Numbered from the stretch's first letter, positions 11,470 through 23,964 are shown. The stretch is DNA of 64,000 nt from Serripes groenlandicus (GCA_031761405.1 JASEVX010000013.1:44472704-44536703), one strand, 5' to 3'. Numbers and translations are program-made. Notes: generated by a model from the sequence alone, not told the origin.

Positions 11470-12415
11470 TCCTCTGAGTGTGGTTGTCATTAAGTAACCA
11501 AATGTACACAAACACAAGAAGTAGAACAATAAGTGTTCCACAAACTACTAGTCTTCAGCAGATGACTTCTAAGTAAAACTACAGAAACTTATTTAAAGTA
11601 TGAGGCTCAAAGCAGTATGGCAAAGGGATACATTGTCAAATACGAATTTCTCCGTTTACCCTAATGTTTCCAAAAGTTGGATTCTGCTGATGCGTCAACA
11701 AACGACTACGTGAGGTAAATGTTCAACTGTGTTTTTTTTTGTATCGACACAGACAAATTAAATTTTGACAACCGTTTGCCTGAACCAATGTAAACAGTGT
11801 TCAAAACGAACGATTATATCGTTCCCATACGATGTTTTTCCTGTAATCCATGTAGCCTTTATGTTAATCAACCGAGGCATTGAACCCTGGGCAATATATT
11901 TCCTGAATATGTTGGTCGAGTTTGTTTTTATATTCATGTGTCAGCGGTCAATAGATGTTTACTAAAAAGTCCATAAACATAGTACACATATGTTTTCAAA
12001 GAAGGGTCTGTTATTATTGACATGTTAGATAAAGGGTAAAGAGTGTTTAACAACATATACATTGAGTAGGCCCTTTATCAAACACAAACATGGATTTCTT
12101 CACTCAATATGCATATATTGGGAAATATATTTAGGCATGAGACAACTTAAAATATTCCTTCTGTATGTCGTTACTGATTACAGTTGTCGATCCTTATCAT
12201 AACTCAATTAATTCAGTGATTTGTTCGTTCAATTGTGGGTTTGTTCGTACGTCCGCATGTCCTTCGTGTATCCGTTCGATCGTTCATCCGTTCCATCGTT
12301 CGATCCTATCATTCGTTCGTTCGTTCGCTCATTCGCGCATTAATGGCAGACAAATATCACTCAAACTATTCATCCATAAGTGTTATAGTAATCAAGTTAA
12401 GAAAAGTAGATAATT
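11470..12415 (+). repeat. Dispersed block R, copy 2, with TTCG-rich simple repeat
   Basis: Parallels 5500-6290 (ATTTCCTGAATATGTTGGTC at about 11900; ATGTTTTCAAAGAAGGGTCT near 11990). Fold-back arms sit at 11550-11730. At about 12225-12345 it contains a CGTTCATTCGTTCG-type simple repeat, also seen in the copies at about 27690-27860 and 29880-29940. Overlapping open frames at 12165-12480 come from this simple repeat. Confidence 0.65.
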
Positions 12416-12535
12416 ATGTGTCTTCTATTGGAACTGATACCTCATCCGGTAACTCATCAGAACAGTGTCCTGCTACGTAACACCTATCCATACCTTCACT
12501 TTGTGCACATGGTAAAAGTCTTGCAAAACAATTGT
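12416..12535 (+). promoter_or_regulatory. Conserved block H, copy 2 (role unknown)
   Basis: Reads GTGTCTTCTATTGGAACTGA, TACCTCATCCGGTAACTCAT, CAGAACAGTGTCCTGCTACG, close to 6295-6415. It is separated from exon-1 cassette A by a minisatellite and a palindromic element. Confidence 0.45.
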
Positions 12536-12539
12536 GTCA

Positions 12540-13735
12540 ATACACGTTTCGCTTTATCACATATACATATACACATATTGTTGTTTTACCACATCAACAT
12601 ACACACATATTGTTGCTTAACCACATATACATATACACATAGTGTTGCTATACCAAATATATATATACACATAGTGTTGCTTTACCACATATACATCCCA
12701 CACATAGTGTTACTTTACAAAATATACATACACATAGTTTGTTGCTTAATAACATAAATATATACACATATTGTTGATATACCATAGATACATATACAAA
12801 TATTGTTGCTATACCACATATATATACACGGATTGTTGTTATACCGCCTATACATAAATACATATTGTGTTCATACATTGTTGCTATACCACATATACAT
12901 ACACACATTCTGTTGTTAACCACATATATATACACATAGTGTTATTATACCACATATGCATATACACATATTGTTGCTATACCACATATACATACACACA
13001 CTGTATTGCTTTATCACATAAACATATACACATATTGTTGATATACCACATATACATACATGTACAAACAATGTATTGCTTTATCACATATGCATATACA
13101 CATATTGTTGCTATACCACATATACATACACACAATGTATTGCTTTATCACATAAACATATACACATATTGTTGATATACCACATATACATACATGTACA
13201 CACAATGTATTGCTTTATCACATAAACATATACACATATTGTTGCTATACCACATATACATACACACAATGTATCTCTTTATCACATAAACATATACACA
13301 TATTGTTGATATACCGTATATAAATATACACATAGTGCTCCTATACCACATATACATACACATATCGTTGTTATATTACTTAAACATACACACACATTTT
13401 TGTTTTACCATATATTAATTTACATATATTGATTCTTTACCACATATACATACATACATACCGATTGCTGTTATACCACAAATACATGCACATAGTGTTG
13501 CTTTACCACCCATACATATAGGCATATATTTGATATACCACATATACATGTTACACAAATTGTTGCTATACCACATATACATACACACATAGTGTTGCTT
13601 TACCACATAAATATACACATATTGATGCAATACCAACTATACATTTGCTATATCACGTATACATACACACAGATTGTTGCTATACCACTTATACATATAC
13701 ACAGAGTGTTGCTGTACCTCATATACATATACATA
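12540..13735. repeat. ACATATACACATATTGTTGC minisatellite, array 2
   Basis: About 1.2 kb of roughly 35-bp units. Around 13004-13210 they are arranged as dimers of 64-70 bp (TATTGCTTTATCACATAAAC at 13004, 13074 and 13138). Long open frames on both strands (for example 12867-13175 and 13148-13363) are periodic artefacts. Confidence 0.9.
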
Positions 13736-14190
13736 ATGTCTTGATAAAGAACAATACAAAACAAACAATAACCCTTATCTATAACCCGCCATAATTGAGT
13801 TCATTTCATTCCCCTTTCATAAATTCACTGTACGTGCAATGTAATTTTCGAACTTAAACGGTTATTCAAGCAAGTGCATTTCGTACATTTATGTAAACAT
13901 AGCTTATACACTAATATTTACATTCGCCTGGTATTTTTTATAAGTCAAACTTGACGTTCATTTTGCGTGAACCGGTCGACCTTTCATGACCTCTGTAGGG
14001 AAAATGACGTCATTGTTTATTTCAATAACGCGACGTAATTTAACCAATGATATACGACGTTTCAAATATCAGCTATTCATTTAAACAAACGTATGCTGAC
14101 GGTAACATATCTTCATTGTTATTAAAGATGTGTTTGCAAACACTTTTAGGTCGAATAAAATAAAGTAATGAAAAAAGGAAATTGTAAATA
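13736..14190. other. Spacer with a perfect CRE (TGACGTCA)
   Basis: No gene recognised. The 8-bp palindrome TGACGTCA occurs at 14005-14012, the consensus for CREB/ATF-type bZIP proteins. Whether it is bound or used is unknown. Confidence 0.35.
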
Positions 14191-14349
14191 TAAGGAATGA
14201 CTCTTATTTTTCGTGCGTTCATGCAGTATGAACGCTCGGCCGCCATTTTGCAAATTTCCCAAGAAGCGCTAGCGCGCTTCATGGATTTGCAAAATGGCGG
14301 CCGAGCGTTCATACTGCATGAACGCACGAAAAAAAAGAGTCATTCCTTA
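14191..14349. mobile_element. Near-perfect palindromic fold-back element
   Basis: Arms 14191-14255 and 14285-14349 are each 65 bp and are reverse complements with one mismatch that I could find. The 29-bp centre itself contains GAAGCGCTAGCGCGCTTC, nearly self-complementary. The ends read TAAGGAATGACTCTT. Each arm carries GCCGCCATTTTG, the classic YY1-type motif, in mirrored orientation. Probably a MITE or fold-back transposon; no coding capacity, and frames across it are shadows. Confidence 0.75.
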
Positions 14350-14354
14350 AAAGT

Positions 14355-14900
14355 TTACATACATAATGCAAACAGCCAGAGAAACAAAATCCTTTCAAGC
14401 GAAATGAAGGTTTTTCTAACATATCATTTTGCCCGATTATTTAGTGTTATCTGACCTAATGAAATGCGGAAGTACACGATATAACAAGGACACGAACAAA
14501 TTAACTGATACTTTTGTTGAGGCATTGTGACTGATTAATTTCACGGAATAATTGTTTAACAGGTATGCTTGAACGTTTATATATCCTACATTTTGATCAT
14601 AATTAAAGATAATGTTTGATATAGCTGTTCATGTCAGGGTCACATTAACCGGATACAATGCAGACATACATGTATTATGATACAAAGGTATAGGTGTACG
14701 CGTTTTAAACCGTGGAGGATCGGGTCGTGTCGATACATGAATACACGGATTCTTCTTAATGTATACGACGGAACGAGTCTTGATTACAAATATAGTTATG
14801 TACATAGATGTACTCGTATAAACGACCGGGATTAATTACTACCAACAACATCATTATTATAACATCATGAACAACTTCCTATGACAATTAATGATTAAAT
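14355..14900 (+). promoter_or_regulatory. Exon-1-like cassette A with splice donor
   Basis: Matches cassettes B, C, D and partly E. Features: GCGGAAGT (ETS-type core) at 14466-14473 and CAG|GTATGC with GT at 14563. Downstream text (ATAATGTTTGATATAGCTG, GTCGATACATGAATACACGG) matches cassette C. It ends with a very short stretch of the CATCATTATTATAACATCAT kind where cassettes B and D have expanded minisatellites. No coding exon follows before cassette B. Confidence 0.5.
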
Positions 14901-15734
14901 AATAAAAAGAAACTATTGTTAGAAAAGGATATATACATACAACTATAGTCACGTAGTCTTGATATAAATGTTAAGGGCTTAACATTTGATAATTGGAAAT
15001 GTCTTAAATATCGTTGAATATAATGTTTAATACGAGATCGAAATTAATGGTGCTTTCTTTATAATGTTGTACCAGTTGATACATTTGCATATTGATAAAC
15101 TTCATCCCAGTGTATGTTCAATTTTATGGTGACTTAATATGTTCGTATTACTTACTTAGTTTACACTTTCTACAAACAACCAATCTGTAACAGACGACTT
15201 CACACGTACGCAAAAACATTGAACATATCTGTAAATAAAGGTTTAATTACTGAAAAATGTTGAAAACATTGTGGCAAAAGGAATAATTTATCAATTTTAT
15301 TAATGTCTAAATGTTTTAAAAAGTCAACTGATTTCCACCAGCCAATCAGAACCTTGCTTTCACGTTTTTGAAAGTGAAAGTAAAAGTCTATATTTACCCC
15401 CAAACAATAGTGATTTACACGCGTGTATAGTTCTTATGACGACCGCATCATGGCTGCAAATGCGGAAATGAGGCAAAACACAGATACAGTCGTTACCAAT
15501 ACAGCATCGAAAAGTGTTCTTTGCTCTGGTTTTAAATGGTCTATTTTAAATTTGCTCAACTTCGTCAATTGACACTATATTGAAAGTTAAGCCAAACGTT
15601 TGTTGAAACGAGTCCTCTGATTGGTTCAAATAAAAATAGCTTGGTGGATCTAAAAATAGCGATATTGGAAATCCGATAAAACAAGAAGATGAATTTGAAT
15701 TGATCGCCATCAGATCTTACATTTGCTCAGATCG
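14901..15734. other. No gene recognised; fold-back fragment near 15170-15310
   Basis: Fold-back arm phrases (AACAGACGACTTCACACG, TGTTGAAAACATTGTGGCAA) are present near 15190 and 15258. The rest is AT-rich with no supported feature. Confidence 0.45.
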
Positions 15735-16685
15735 TGTGCTTTAGTCAGATTGCGGATACACTATACAAACCAGCAAGGAAAATCATTTTACATGTATAGT
15801 AAATTTGAAAAAAAGAAGACCAGTTAACCCAATATCCTAATGCTTTATAAAAAACATTGGGATTTTTTTGATTACTCAAGTAAATAACCTGGCCAATGAC
15901 ACTAAGCACATAAACAGTACAAGTAATACATTATGAAAGCTGAAATAAATACCTTTATACGGGTATGAACATGGGAAAAGTAAACAAGTCGCATTATTAT
16001 TTACTATTGATCAGCTATTCACTACTGCTGAAGTCAAACTTGGTTACTGCAAAAGATTTTAATTCTTTTGCACATACAACAATTGTTCGGCAGACGAAAT
16101 TCATATCATGTAGACAAAAAAAGGTAAATCTGTATAAAGTAAATAAAACACCATATTAAATATATGTAATAGAGTTGATAAATTAAATACAAATGAATGA
16201 TCCTTTTTTCACATTTTTTTAAAACGTCGCTTGCTGCAGATGCATCAAAATGCATCCAAAGTGGAAAAGTGTTGAGCCATGTTCAAGATGGAATTATTTT
16301 TCATATTTCAGATGCATAAAAAACACTAAAACACTGCAGGAAGATCAGAAATAGCTTGTGAATAAAAATTGCTTGTCTTCATTAATTTTCCAATTTTATT
16401 TAAAAATCATTATGTTGGATTAAGCAATCTTTAACAAAATGTTATGATCGAATGCTTTATCAGTCAAAGAATCACAACTGCAAAATAGGTTTGAATGCTG
16501 AAAAAAGAAAAACAAAGACTTACGAGCATGGTATTCTAAATAGTACCTTCCTTGCATCTAATTTCTCAATCACACATCAATAAAAGACCAACATAATGAA
16601 AGGCTGATTCCAGATCACCTTTTTTGCAATAAACACTGTATTAGAACATATTCAACCGAATAACGAATCAGGAACAAATGTACAG
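15735..16685. repeat. Dispersed repeat R2, copy 1
   Basis: About 0.95 kb strongly resembling 51690-52640 in the same orientation: TATACAAACCAGCAAGGAAA, CACTAAGCACATAAACAGTA, GAAATAAATACCTTTATACG, ending with GCTGATTCCAGATCACCTT. It includes a fold-back arm near 16230 (GCTTGCTGCAGATGCATC). A short frame at 15965-16159 is not conserved as an open frame in the other copy, so I do not call it a gene. Confidence 0.75.
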
Positions 16686-16689
16686 TGAT

Positions 16690-17233
16690 AACATAGGGGT
16701 AAAGTAAATTATATATGATTAATAAATATCATAGTATAAGAAAACATCACATCAAAATTTAACCAAATTGAAATAAGTGACCAATTGGTGCACAAATATA
16801 TCAATCAAACTATTTATCCGTTACATTTAAGCGTTCTGATAATCAAATAAAACCCGGCAGGTGTCTGTCTTCTGTCGAAATGCCTACCCTTATCTAGGAC
16901 CTCGTCAAAACATGGCCCGATTTCGGCCACCTATCCCTACCTTCCATGCACGCTGAAGGCACCAGTCTCACAAACAAGCTTTAATATTCAAACATATTCG
17001 ATGCATCTCTTATACACAGATTGCATGTATAAACCCCAGTTCACACATTTAATGCAACCAACCAGAGACACAAAATCAGTTAATGGGAAAGGCATGGTTT
17101 ATTTCGCAGGTGTATTTAGTGTTATATGACCTATTAAATTGCGGAAGTATTACACTACATGTATCAAGCAAGAACACGAACTATTTGACATGAACTGTGA
17201 CCGATTATTTTAGCGGAATTAAGTGTTGAACAG
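16690..17233 (+). promoter_or_regulatory. Upstream block and putative non-coding exon 1 of copy 3 (cassette B)
   Basis: Nearly identical to 30132-30672 upstream of the intact gene. It contains block H at 16858-16980, the ETS-like GCGGAAGT at 17141-17148, and ends in GAACAG|GTATGT (donor GT at 17234). A second CAG|GTATGT, with GT at 17297, arises from a 63-bp tandem duplication. With the acceptor at 19016 this would define a 5'UTR intron of about 1.8 kb. No obvious TATA box was found. Splicing is inferred, not observed. Confidence 0.55.
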
Positions 17234-17574
17234 GTATGTTTAAACGTTTATGTTGTACCTATGTAAGATAATGGTTAATACAGCATATACTATCAGGTAT
17301 GTTTAAACGTTTATGTTGTACCTATGTAAGATAATGGTTACTACAGCATATAATGTCAGGTTCATGGTAACTGTGTACCGCACAAACATATTTACTTACA
17401 TAGCTCCCAGCTTATAAAGCGAGGTCAGGTAGATTGCGTCATGTCGTTACTTGAATACATATTTTGTTCTTAATATATATGGAGGCCGAGTCTTCATTAT
17501 CAATATATTTGCGTATAAAACTGTAATCGTAGAAATGACGGGGAATAATCGCCAGATCGAGTCATAAATTACGC

Positions 17575-18840
17575 CACCAATATCATCATATCATCACCAA
17601 TGACACCACCAATATCATCATATCATCAATGACACCACCAATATCATCATATCATCATCAATGACACTACCAATGTCATCATATTATCATCAATAACATA
17701 ACAAATATCATCATATCATCATGAAATACACCACCAACGTCATCATCTTATCATCAATGACACCGCCAATGTCATCCTATTATCATCAATGACACCGCCA
17801 ATGTCTATTATTATCATCAATTACACCGCCAATGTCATCATATCATCATGAATGACAATACCAACGCCATCATATCATAAACAATGGCCCATACAAATAT
17901 AATCATATCATCACCAATTACACCAACAATACCATCATATCATCACCAATTACACCACCAATATAATCATATTATCATCAATTATACCACCAATATCATC
18001 ATATCATCATCAATTACACCAACAATACCATCATATCATCACCAATTACACCACCAATATAATCATATTAGCATCAATTTTACCACCAATATCATCATAT
18101 CATCATCAATTATACCACCAATATAATCATATCATCATCAATTACACCACCAATATCATCATCAATTACACTACCAATATCATCATATCATCATCAATTA
18201 CACCGCCAACATCATCCTCGTATCATCAATGACACCGCAAATGTCTTCATATTATCGTCAATTGCCCTATTAACGTCATCATATCATCATCAATTACACC
18301 GCGAAGGTCATCATATTAGCATCAATGACACCACCAACGTCATCATATCATCATCAATTACCCCACCAATGTCATCATATCATCATCAACTACACCACCA
18401 ATGTCATCATATCTTCAACAATTATACCACAAATGTCATCATATTATCATCAATTACACCACCAACATCATCATATAATCATCAATTGCATCACCCACAT
18501 CATTTATCATCATCAATTACACAACCCACATCATAACATCATCATCAGTTACAGCACCAACATCATCATATCGTCAACCATTATACCACCGATGCCATCA
18601 TATCATCATCAATTACACCACCAATGCCATCCTAGCATCATCAATTACACCACCAATGTCATCATATCATCATCAATTACACCACCAATGTCATCATATC
18701 ATCAACAATTATACCACCAATGTCATCATATCATCATCAATTACACCAGCAATGTCATCATATCATCATCAAATACACCACCAATGTCATCATATTATCA
18801 TCAATTACACCAACAATGTCATCATCAATTACAGCAACAT
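17575..18840. repeat. 32-bp ATC-rich minisatellite in putative intron of copy 3
   Basis: About 40 units of ACCACCAATGTCATCATATC followed by ATCATCAATTAC. Because 32 is not a multiple of 3, the frames rotate and produce long open stretches (for example 18325-18906) of His/Ile/Ser/Thr-rich nonsense. The same repeat at twice the length lies before the intact gene. Confidence 0.92.
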
Positions 18841-19010
18841 AATCATTATAACATCACCAATGACACACCAACTGCATTATTAAAAGGAAACTATAGTACT
18901 ACTTAAAGTAATCATAAACATATAGTAAGTATACTTGACAGGTGTACGTTTTTAAGGTATTAATTTGATAATCATTATTCGCCGAATATAAACACAGTTG
19001 TTTAATTTAA

Positions 19011-19016
19011 TTACAG
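19011..19016 (+). promoter_or_regulatory. Putative 3' splice acceptor (TTACAG) of copy 3
   Basis: TTTAATTTAATTACAG ends at 19016, 12 bp before the ATG at 19029. The sequence is identical at 33746 before the intact gene. Confidence 0.5.
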
Positions 19017-19028
19017 ACTCGACAAACA

Positions 19029-20725
19029 ATGGCTGAAGCCAATATTGCTGGAAATACAAATCTGTCAGAAGAAGACACCACAAGGATGTGTGATCCTTGC
19101 AAGTTTGGAGGGGTAAACACACAAGCAGATACTTTCTGTCAGGTCTGTTCAGACATGTAAAGAAGTTCATCGACGTTTTAGAGCTACACGAGAGCATGAG
19201 CTTAAACCATTCGACGTGTCGAAGAGGAGGTCGATTAAACAGAATGTACTGCTTTCTTCCGTCATGAGATGCACAGTCCATGATGCAGAAATCCTTTCAC
19301 TGTTCTGTTTAAGTCATGATGTAGCCATATGCGACCGGTGCAGCACATTTAAACACAGACGATGTGCAGTCAAGCCGATGAAAGAAGCTGTACATGAAGC
19401 TAAGACAAACAATGAAGTGGGAGTATTTTTTAGAGAAGATCAGGTCTCTATCTACAGCGATCACAGATCTTAAAGATTCAAGAGAAAGGGATAAACTACA
19501 GCTCATAAACTGCTGTATGGAATCTAAACAGGACGTTATTGAATTAAAAATGGAAGTAATTGAATGGATTGAGAAATTAGCGGAGGACATTGAAGACGTT
19601 ATTTGTGACATAGAAAAGGAACACACAATGGAAGCCGAAAATGATATAAAAGCAACAAACGAAATGAGCGCACAATTCCAGGAAACTATTGATTCTTTAC
19701 AATGTTTTAGCCATTTAGATCAGGAAGCTGCGTTTGTTTTTATGACTAAAGAGAAACACAAACTCGACGAAGGGATAGAAGCAAAAGACAATATACTGAG
19801 TGAGATTAAACCAGTCAAGTTTGAATTTCACAAGTGCGACAAACTCATGACCTTAATGTCCGAAGTAACCTTAATAGGTACATTCAAAACAGACGATCCA
19901 AGTGTCTATCTCAAGCAACTTTCATCTAATGATAATCGATTCTGTTTTCAGAAAACATTGTCGGTGACAAGAAGAGACATTGATATGGGGTCAACTAGGG
20001 CTGTCACGGGATGCGTGTTTATGCCAGACGGGCGATTAGTCGTTTGTGAAGGTCATGGAAGAGATTCAGTCAAAGTCTTTACAGAGGACTTCAAACAACA
20101 AAGTGTTATTAAAATTGCCTCTGTATGGGATGTGGCTGTTGTATCCAAGAACCAGATCATCGTGAGTCAAAGAGATGAAAAATGTCTTCAATTCCTGAAT
20201 ATTTCCGGTGATATTGCGAAGGGGAAAACAATTGCATTCGGAATGAAAAGTTGGGGCGTTGACTGTAAAAATAATAGAATATACGTCGCTTGTCATGATG
20301 AAAGAGGATACGGGGGAACGGTAAAGGTACTGACAATTACTGGTGACACAGTGAACACGTTTAACGTCCGTCAGGTAGATCCCAATTACCTAGCTATCAA
20401 CAGTGTCGGTGACAGAATCGTTGTTAGTACGTTTACACAAGGTGTGCAGTGTATTAACAGTACTGAAACTACACTGTATACATATTCTGACAGTCATCTT
20501 AAGTTTAGTCTTGGTGTGTTGTTTGACTCGTATGACAACTTCATAGTGTGTGAACGAGAGTCTAACAGTCTACACGTGGTAAATAGTGACGGTACCAAAC
20601 AGAAGATGATTTTAACATTTAAGGATGGAATTAACATGCCTTATTGTCTGGCGTACAGACCAAGTGATAAGACACTCGTTATAGGACAGTTAAGTACATC
20701 GCTCTTGGTGTATAAACTCAATTAA
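19029..20725 (+). pseudogene. TRIM-like B-box/propeller gene with two frameshifts (copy 3)
   Basis: Full-length relative of the intact gene at 33759, with high similarity throughout. The ATG at 19029 opens B-box 1, but 14 bp are missing after 19152 and a G-to-A change gives TAA at 19158-19160 (codon 44). B-box 2 is readable at 19216-19473 in another frame. A run of six T at 19426-19431, where the intact gene has five, shifts the frame again. From there the coiled coil and complete beta-propeller are open to the stop at 20725, and this 443-codon frame has an in-frame ATG at 19394. Most likely a young pseudogene. Alternatives are a shortened B-box-less protein from the downstream ATG, or a sequence error at the T run; the 14-bp deletion and the stop argue against the second as a full explanation. 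Confidence 0.8.
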
Positions 20726-21270
20726 AACTAAACATCTGGTACAATGTCTAAACATGTAGTCATTCAGACCCAATGATACGCATTAATGTTGCTGCGTGAT
20801 ATCCGATTCTGAAATGAATTTAGTTGTTAACCACCAACTGCAATTAAAATTACACTGTAAATAAAATTAATACTGCAGTTTCGTCAGTATCTATGTTTGT
20901 TCATACAGTGTAATTGAGTGGGTCTCTGCAAAAACAAACCGTTAGGCATTTGTTACCAGTGAAGATCAAGATGAGCCAGCCCCAGACAAGCCGTTGGCCA
21001 CATCTGTAATACTTGCATTAAGGTTTGTTTTCGGAAGGCACAGTTCAATAAGGGATTTAAATATTAACTGTGAATAGCAGTACAGTGTAAATACAAATCC
21101 GTCAGTATGAATATATTATTGGAAGGCGGCTTCCTGTAGGGATGCCTAGGTATTTAGCACAAGGAGAATATTTAGACTTGCCAGTGTGACCACATATCGG
21201 GATTTCACTTGTCCTTACTAAGTACATTAATTTAAGGTAATGACTTTTAAAACATCCCTTTTACTCTCTA
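20726..21270 (+). other. 3' flank of copy 3 with AATAAA
   Basis: AATAAA at 20860-20865, 135 bp after the stop, within ACACTGTAAATAAAATTAAT, a phrase shared with the flank of the intact gene. At about 20925-21000 there is a unit fragment of the 88-bp satellite (TCTCTGCAAAAACAAACCG). Confidence 0.55.
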
Positions 21271-21529
21271 TATACATGTGTGAGTTTTACAAATTGAAAA
21301 CAAAAGACAACAGCCAGTATATTAATTGAATGTATGTACATGTTTATTTAAGCGAAATTCATACTGTATCTAGTCTAAAGAGTATAACTGAATTGGTTAC
21401 CTGTCCCATACGCTTTATTAGTTTGATAGTATGTTAAACCGGGAACCATAAAGAGGCGCGCGGTAAATGTAATCTGGTCCCTTACATGCTATGCATGATA
21501 TATGACGCAGTAATTAGATGAAAAAGCCA

Positions 21530-21690
21530 CGGCCCGTATTCACCAAACTTTTCAATTTAGCCTTTTGATTAAAGCTAAATCTTAATATTCCCGGTAATTT
21601 AGATTTAGATCGTATTCACCAACGCGTTTAAAAACCATGCATTCATCTATAGTCTATTTATAGATTTTCATTTTTTTTTTTTTTTTCGTA
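21530..21690. mobile_element. MITE-like element with CCGTATTCACCAA ends
   Basis: The phrase CCCGTATTCACCAA near 21535 recurs as CGTATTCACCAACGCG near 21608, around internal inverted motifs (AGCCTTTTGATTAAAGCT). No coding content. Classification is tentative. Confidence 0.35.
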
Positions 21691-21869
21691 ATTTCACATA
21701 GATGGCATCTCAATGTTTGAATCATCCTAACTTTTCATTAGCTGTGTTTTTAATAATCTGACTTTCATGTTCAGCGTAATATGAGCCAATATCGAGTGAC
21801 CATGGAAGGTAAACAAAAACAGACCTTGACATGTGTAGAAAACATCAGAAAATAGGAAATTCTATAAAG

Positions 21870-22200
21870 TATAATCATTGAAAACAGTTGAAAACATTAT
21901 GACAAAAGGAGAAACTTCTAATTTTGAGCAATGTCTCCTTTAGTCACGATGTTTTTTCAAAAGTCGTCTGCTGAAAACGCGTTTTCCACAAAGTAAATGG
22001 TCGACGTGTTCAATAAAAGAGTAAATTCATTTTGTTTTATATTTGACCAAACTTTCAAAAGATTTATTTGTTTGTTAAAGAATAAATTGTAAAATAATTT
22101 CTCACAAACCTGCATACAAGTCCCTTATAATCCAAATATTTCTCACAAACCTGCATAAAAATCTCTTATAATCCAAATGAAATCGTCTAATTTCACAATC
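21870..22200. mobile_element. Palindromic fold-back element (FB) and a short tandem duplication
   Basis: 21880-21990 contains AACATTATGACAAAAGGAGA, then GAGCAATGTCTCCTTTAGTC, ACGATGTTTTTTC and AAAAGTCGTCTGCTG, the two arms of family FB around its centre. At about 22100-22185 the phrase TTTCTCACAAACCTGCATA with ATAATCCAAAT is duplicated. Confidence 0.6.
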
Positions 22201-22740
22201 ACAAAAGGTCACAGATTTTAACACCGAAATTTGTGAGAACCTATATGGGAAATGGCTACGTCAAAGCGCGTGAGGATTTGACTCAAATCAACCGCGTCAG
22301 CACAAATTCCGCATTTGGATAGTTTTAGTGTTAATTGCATTATAAGATCAATTTGCATTTTTGTGTGGTAGGTTTTTGGTAATGAATCGTCTGAAGAGAC
22401 TTACAGTGCGATTCACGACTAAAAAGCAAAGACAACAATTCATGAACAGACTGATCTCTCCCTCGCAATGTTTTCCCCCTTTTCGTATGGTGTGGTACAA
22501 ATCCTTTACACGACAAATTTGGGACAATAGAGTGAAATACATTTTCTGAGTTTGGTAACTTATGTGTGGATAATCTAAATGAATTGGTGGGTATACCGAT
22601 AATCATAATATATTATATATCTCATAATTTAAATAAAACGGAATGAGATGCAAATAAGACATAATGGACAGTTTTTGACAATTAACCCTTTCCCACATAC
22701 GGCAAGAATTTCTGAATGCTAATCACGACAAGAGATTTGT
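22201..22740. other. Open frames on both strands, not recognised
   Basis: Overlapping frames of 62-88 codons exist at 22340-22606. None carries a motif I recognise, and none is repeated in the other cassette copies. Probably not genes. Confidence 0.4.
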
Positions 22741-22744
22741 TCAA

Positions 22745-23275
22745 TCTTATCTGACCGTGCGACGATCTGCGAAATCCAACTTATAGGCAATAACTATCTG
22801 TATATACCCAGACCAGGCAGTACATCCATTCAGCCTGATCCGAACGTGCTGCACTCTGTGAAAACCAACCAATAGGCATTTACTTTAGAAAAAGATCAGC
22901 TAGTATATCCGTTCAGTTTTATCCGACCGTGTATCTCTCTTTGAAATCAAACCTCCAGACATTTGCTGACAATATAGACCCAGGTCAGGCGACAGCTCTG
23001 TGAAAGCCAACCTCCGGGCATTCATTGCCTGCATAGATCCAGATCAGCCAGCACATGCGTTCAGTCTGATCCGACCGTACGTCGCACTGCGAAAACAACT
23101 TAAAGGCATTTACTACAAGTATTGGCCCAAATCAGCTAACACGTCCGTTCATTTTGATCCGAACGTGCGGTGCTCTACGAACACCAACCAATAGGCATTT
23201 ACTGCCAGTATGGAACCAGATCATCAAGCACATCCGTTCAGTCTGATCTGACCTCGCATGGTTCGACAGTTAGTC
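22745..23275. repeat. About 88-bp tandem satellite, array 2
   Basis: Same unit as 3240-4010 (CCGTGCGACGATCTGCGAAA, AGGCATTTACT, CAGCCAGCACATGCGTTCAG). About six units, followed by sequence shared with the end of the first array (TCTGATCTGACCTCGCATGG). Confidence 0.85.
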
Positions 23276-23554
23276 CTAGACGGTTTCAAACAAACGTTTG
23301 TAAAGAAGTGTCTGTATGCAGGGATGGGCATACTGGTCGTTTATCAATAATTACATTAAAGTAAGATACATGTTCGAACGTGAATGTTGATCAGGAGTCC
23401 GGCAATACATTATATACAAATGTTGTTAGAAGTAGCGTACAGGGGGATACTGTTTAACGTTATATTACGATGATTTATTGATTGTGTGATGTTTTACGAA
23501 ACGTTCGGTAAAGTTTCAGTTATATCTGGGTAAGTTACAAGTAATTCTGCTTTA

Positions 23555-23715
23555 TTTATCCTGGCACCAGCAAGCCAGTCGCAATGCTAACCCCGCAACC
23601 CTAATTGCCAAGGAGGGCAGCCATTACTACCATTTTTAAAGGCCTGTGTATGACCCGCCTGAGGATCTAACTCGCGAGCTATTGCACTCGAGTACACTAA
23701 TGACGTGGACTGACG
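23555..23715 (-). mobile_element. SINE family S2, reverse copy
   Basis: Reverse complement of the S2 body: GCAATGCTAACCCCGCAACC, GCCATTACTACCATTTTTAAA and a tRNA-like head near 23660-23700. The 3' tail is not obvious. Confidence 0.6.
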
Positions 23716-23964
23716 GTGCTACCCCTATCTTACGAAAACACATACAGGTGTCATCATAAATAGCAATTATGTCTGTAACGTTATTTATCCCTTGTATTCT
23801 TTATTGCAAGTCGCAATGTATATAAATGTATAAGTTTTATACACAAGACTAAATCAACGTGATTTATAAATCGTTGGCTGTAGTTAATTTTCATAAACAA
23901 TTGGCTGATGTATATTATTTATTATTGCGCCTCATGAATTAACAACATCTGCTATGTGTGAACC

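Noticed and set aside
12416..13636. Open frames on both strands rich in Tyr/His/Ile/Cys
   Set aside because: Products of the ACATATACACATATTGTTGC minisatellite.
17884..18906. Long His/Ile/Ser-rich open frames
   Set aside because: They are periodic products of the 32-bp minisatellite; all frames give the same rotated peptide, with no start context or domain.
22340..22606. Conserved small gene on either strand
   Set aside because: Both strands are open by chance over the same stretch; no motif and no paralogue in the window.
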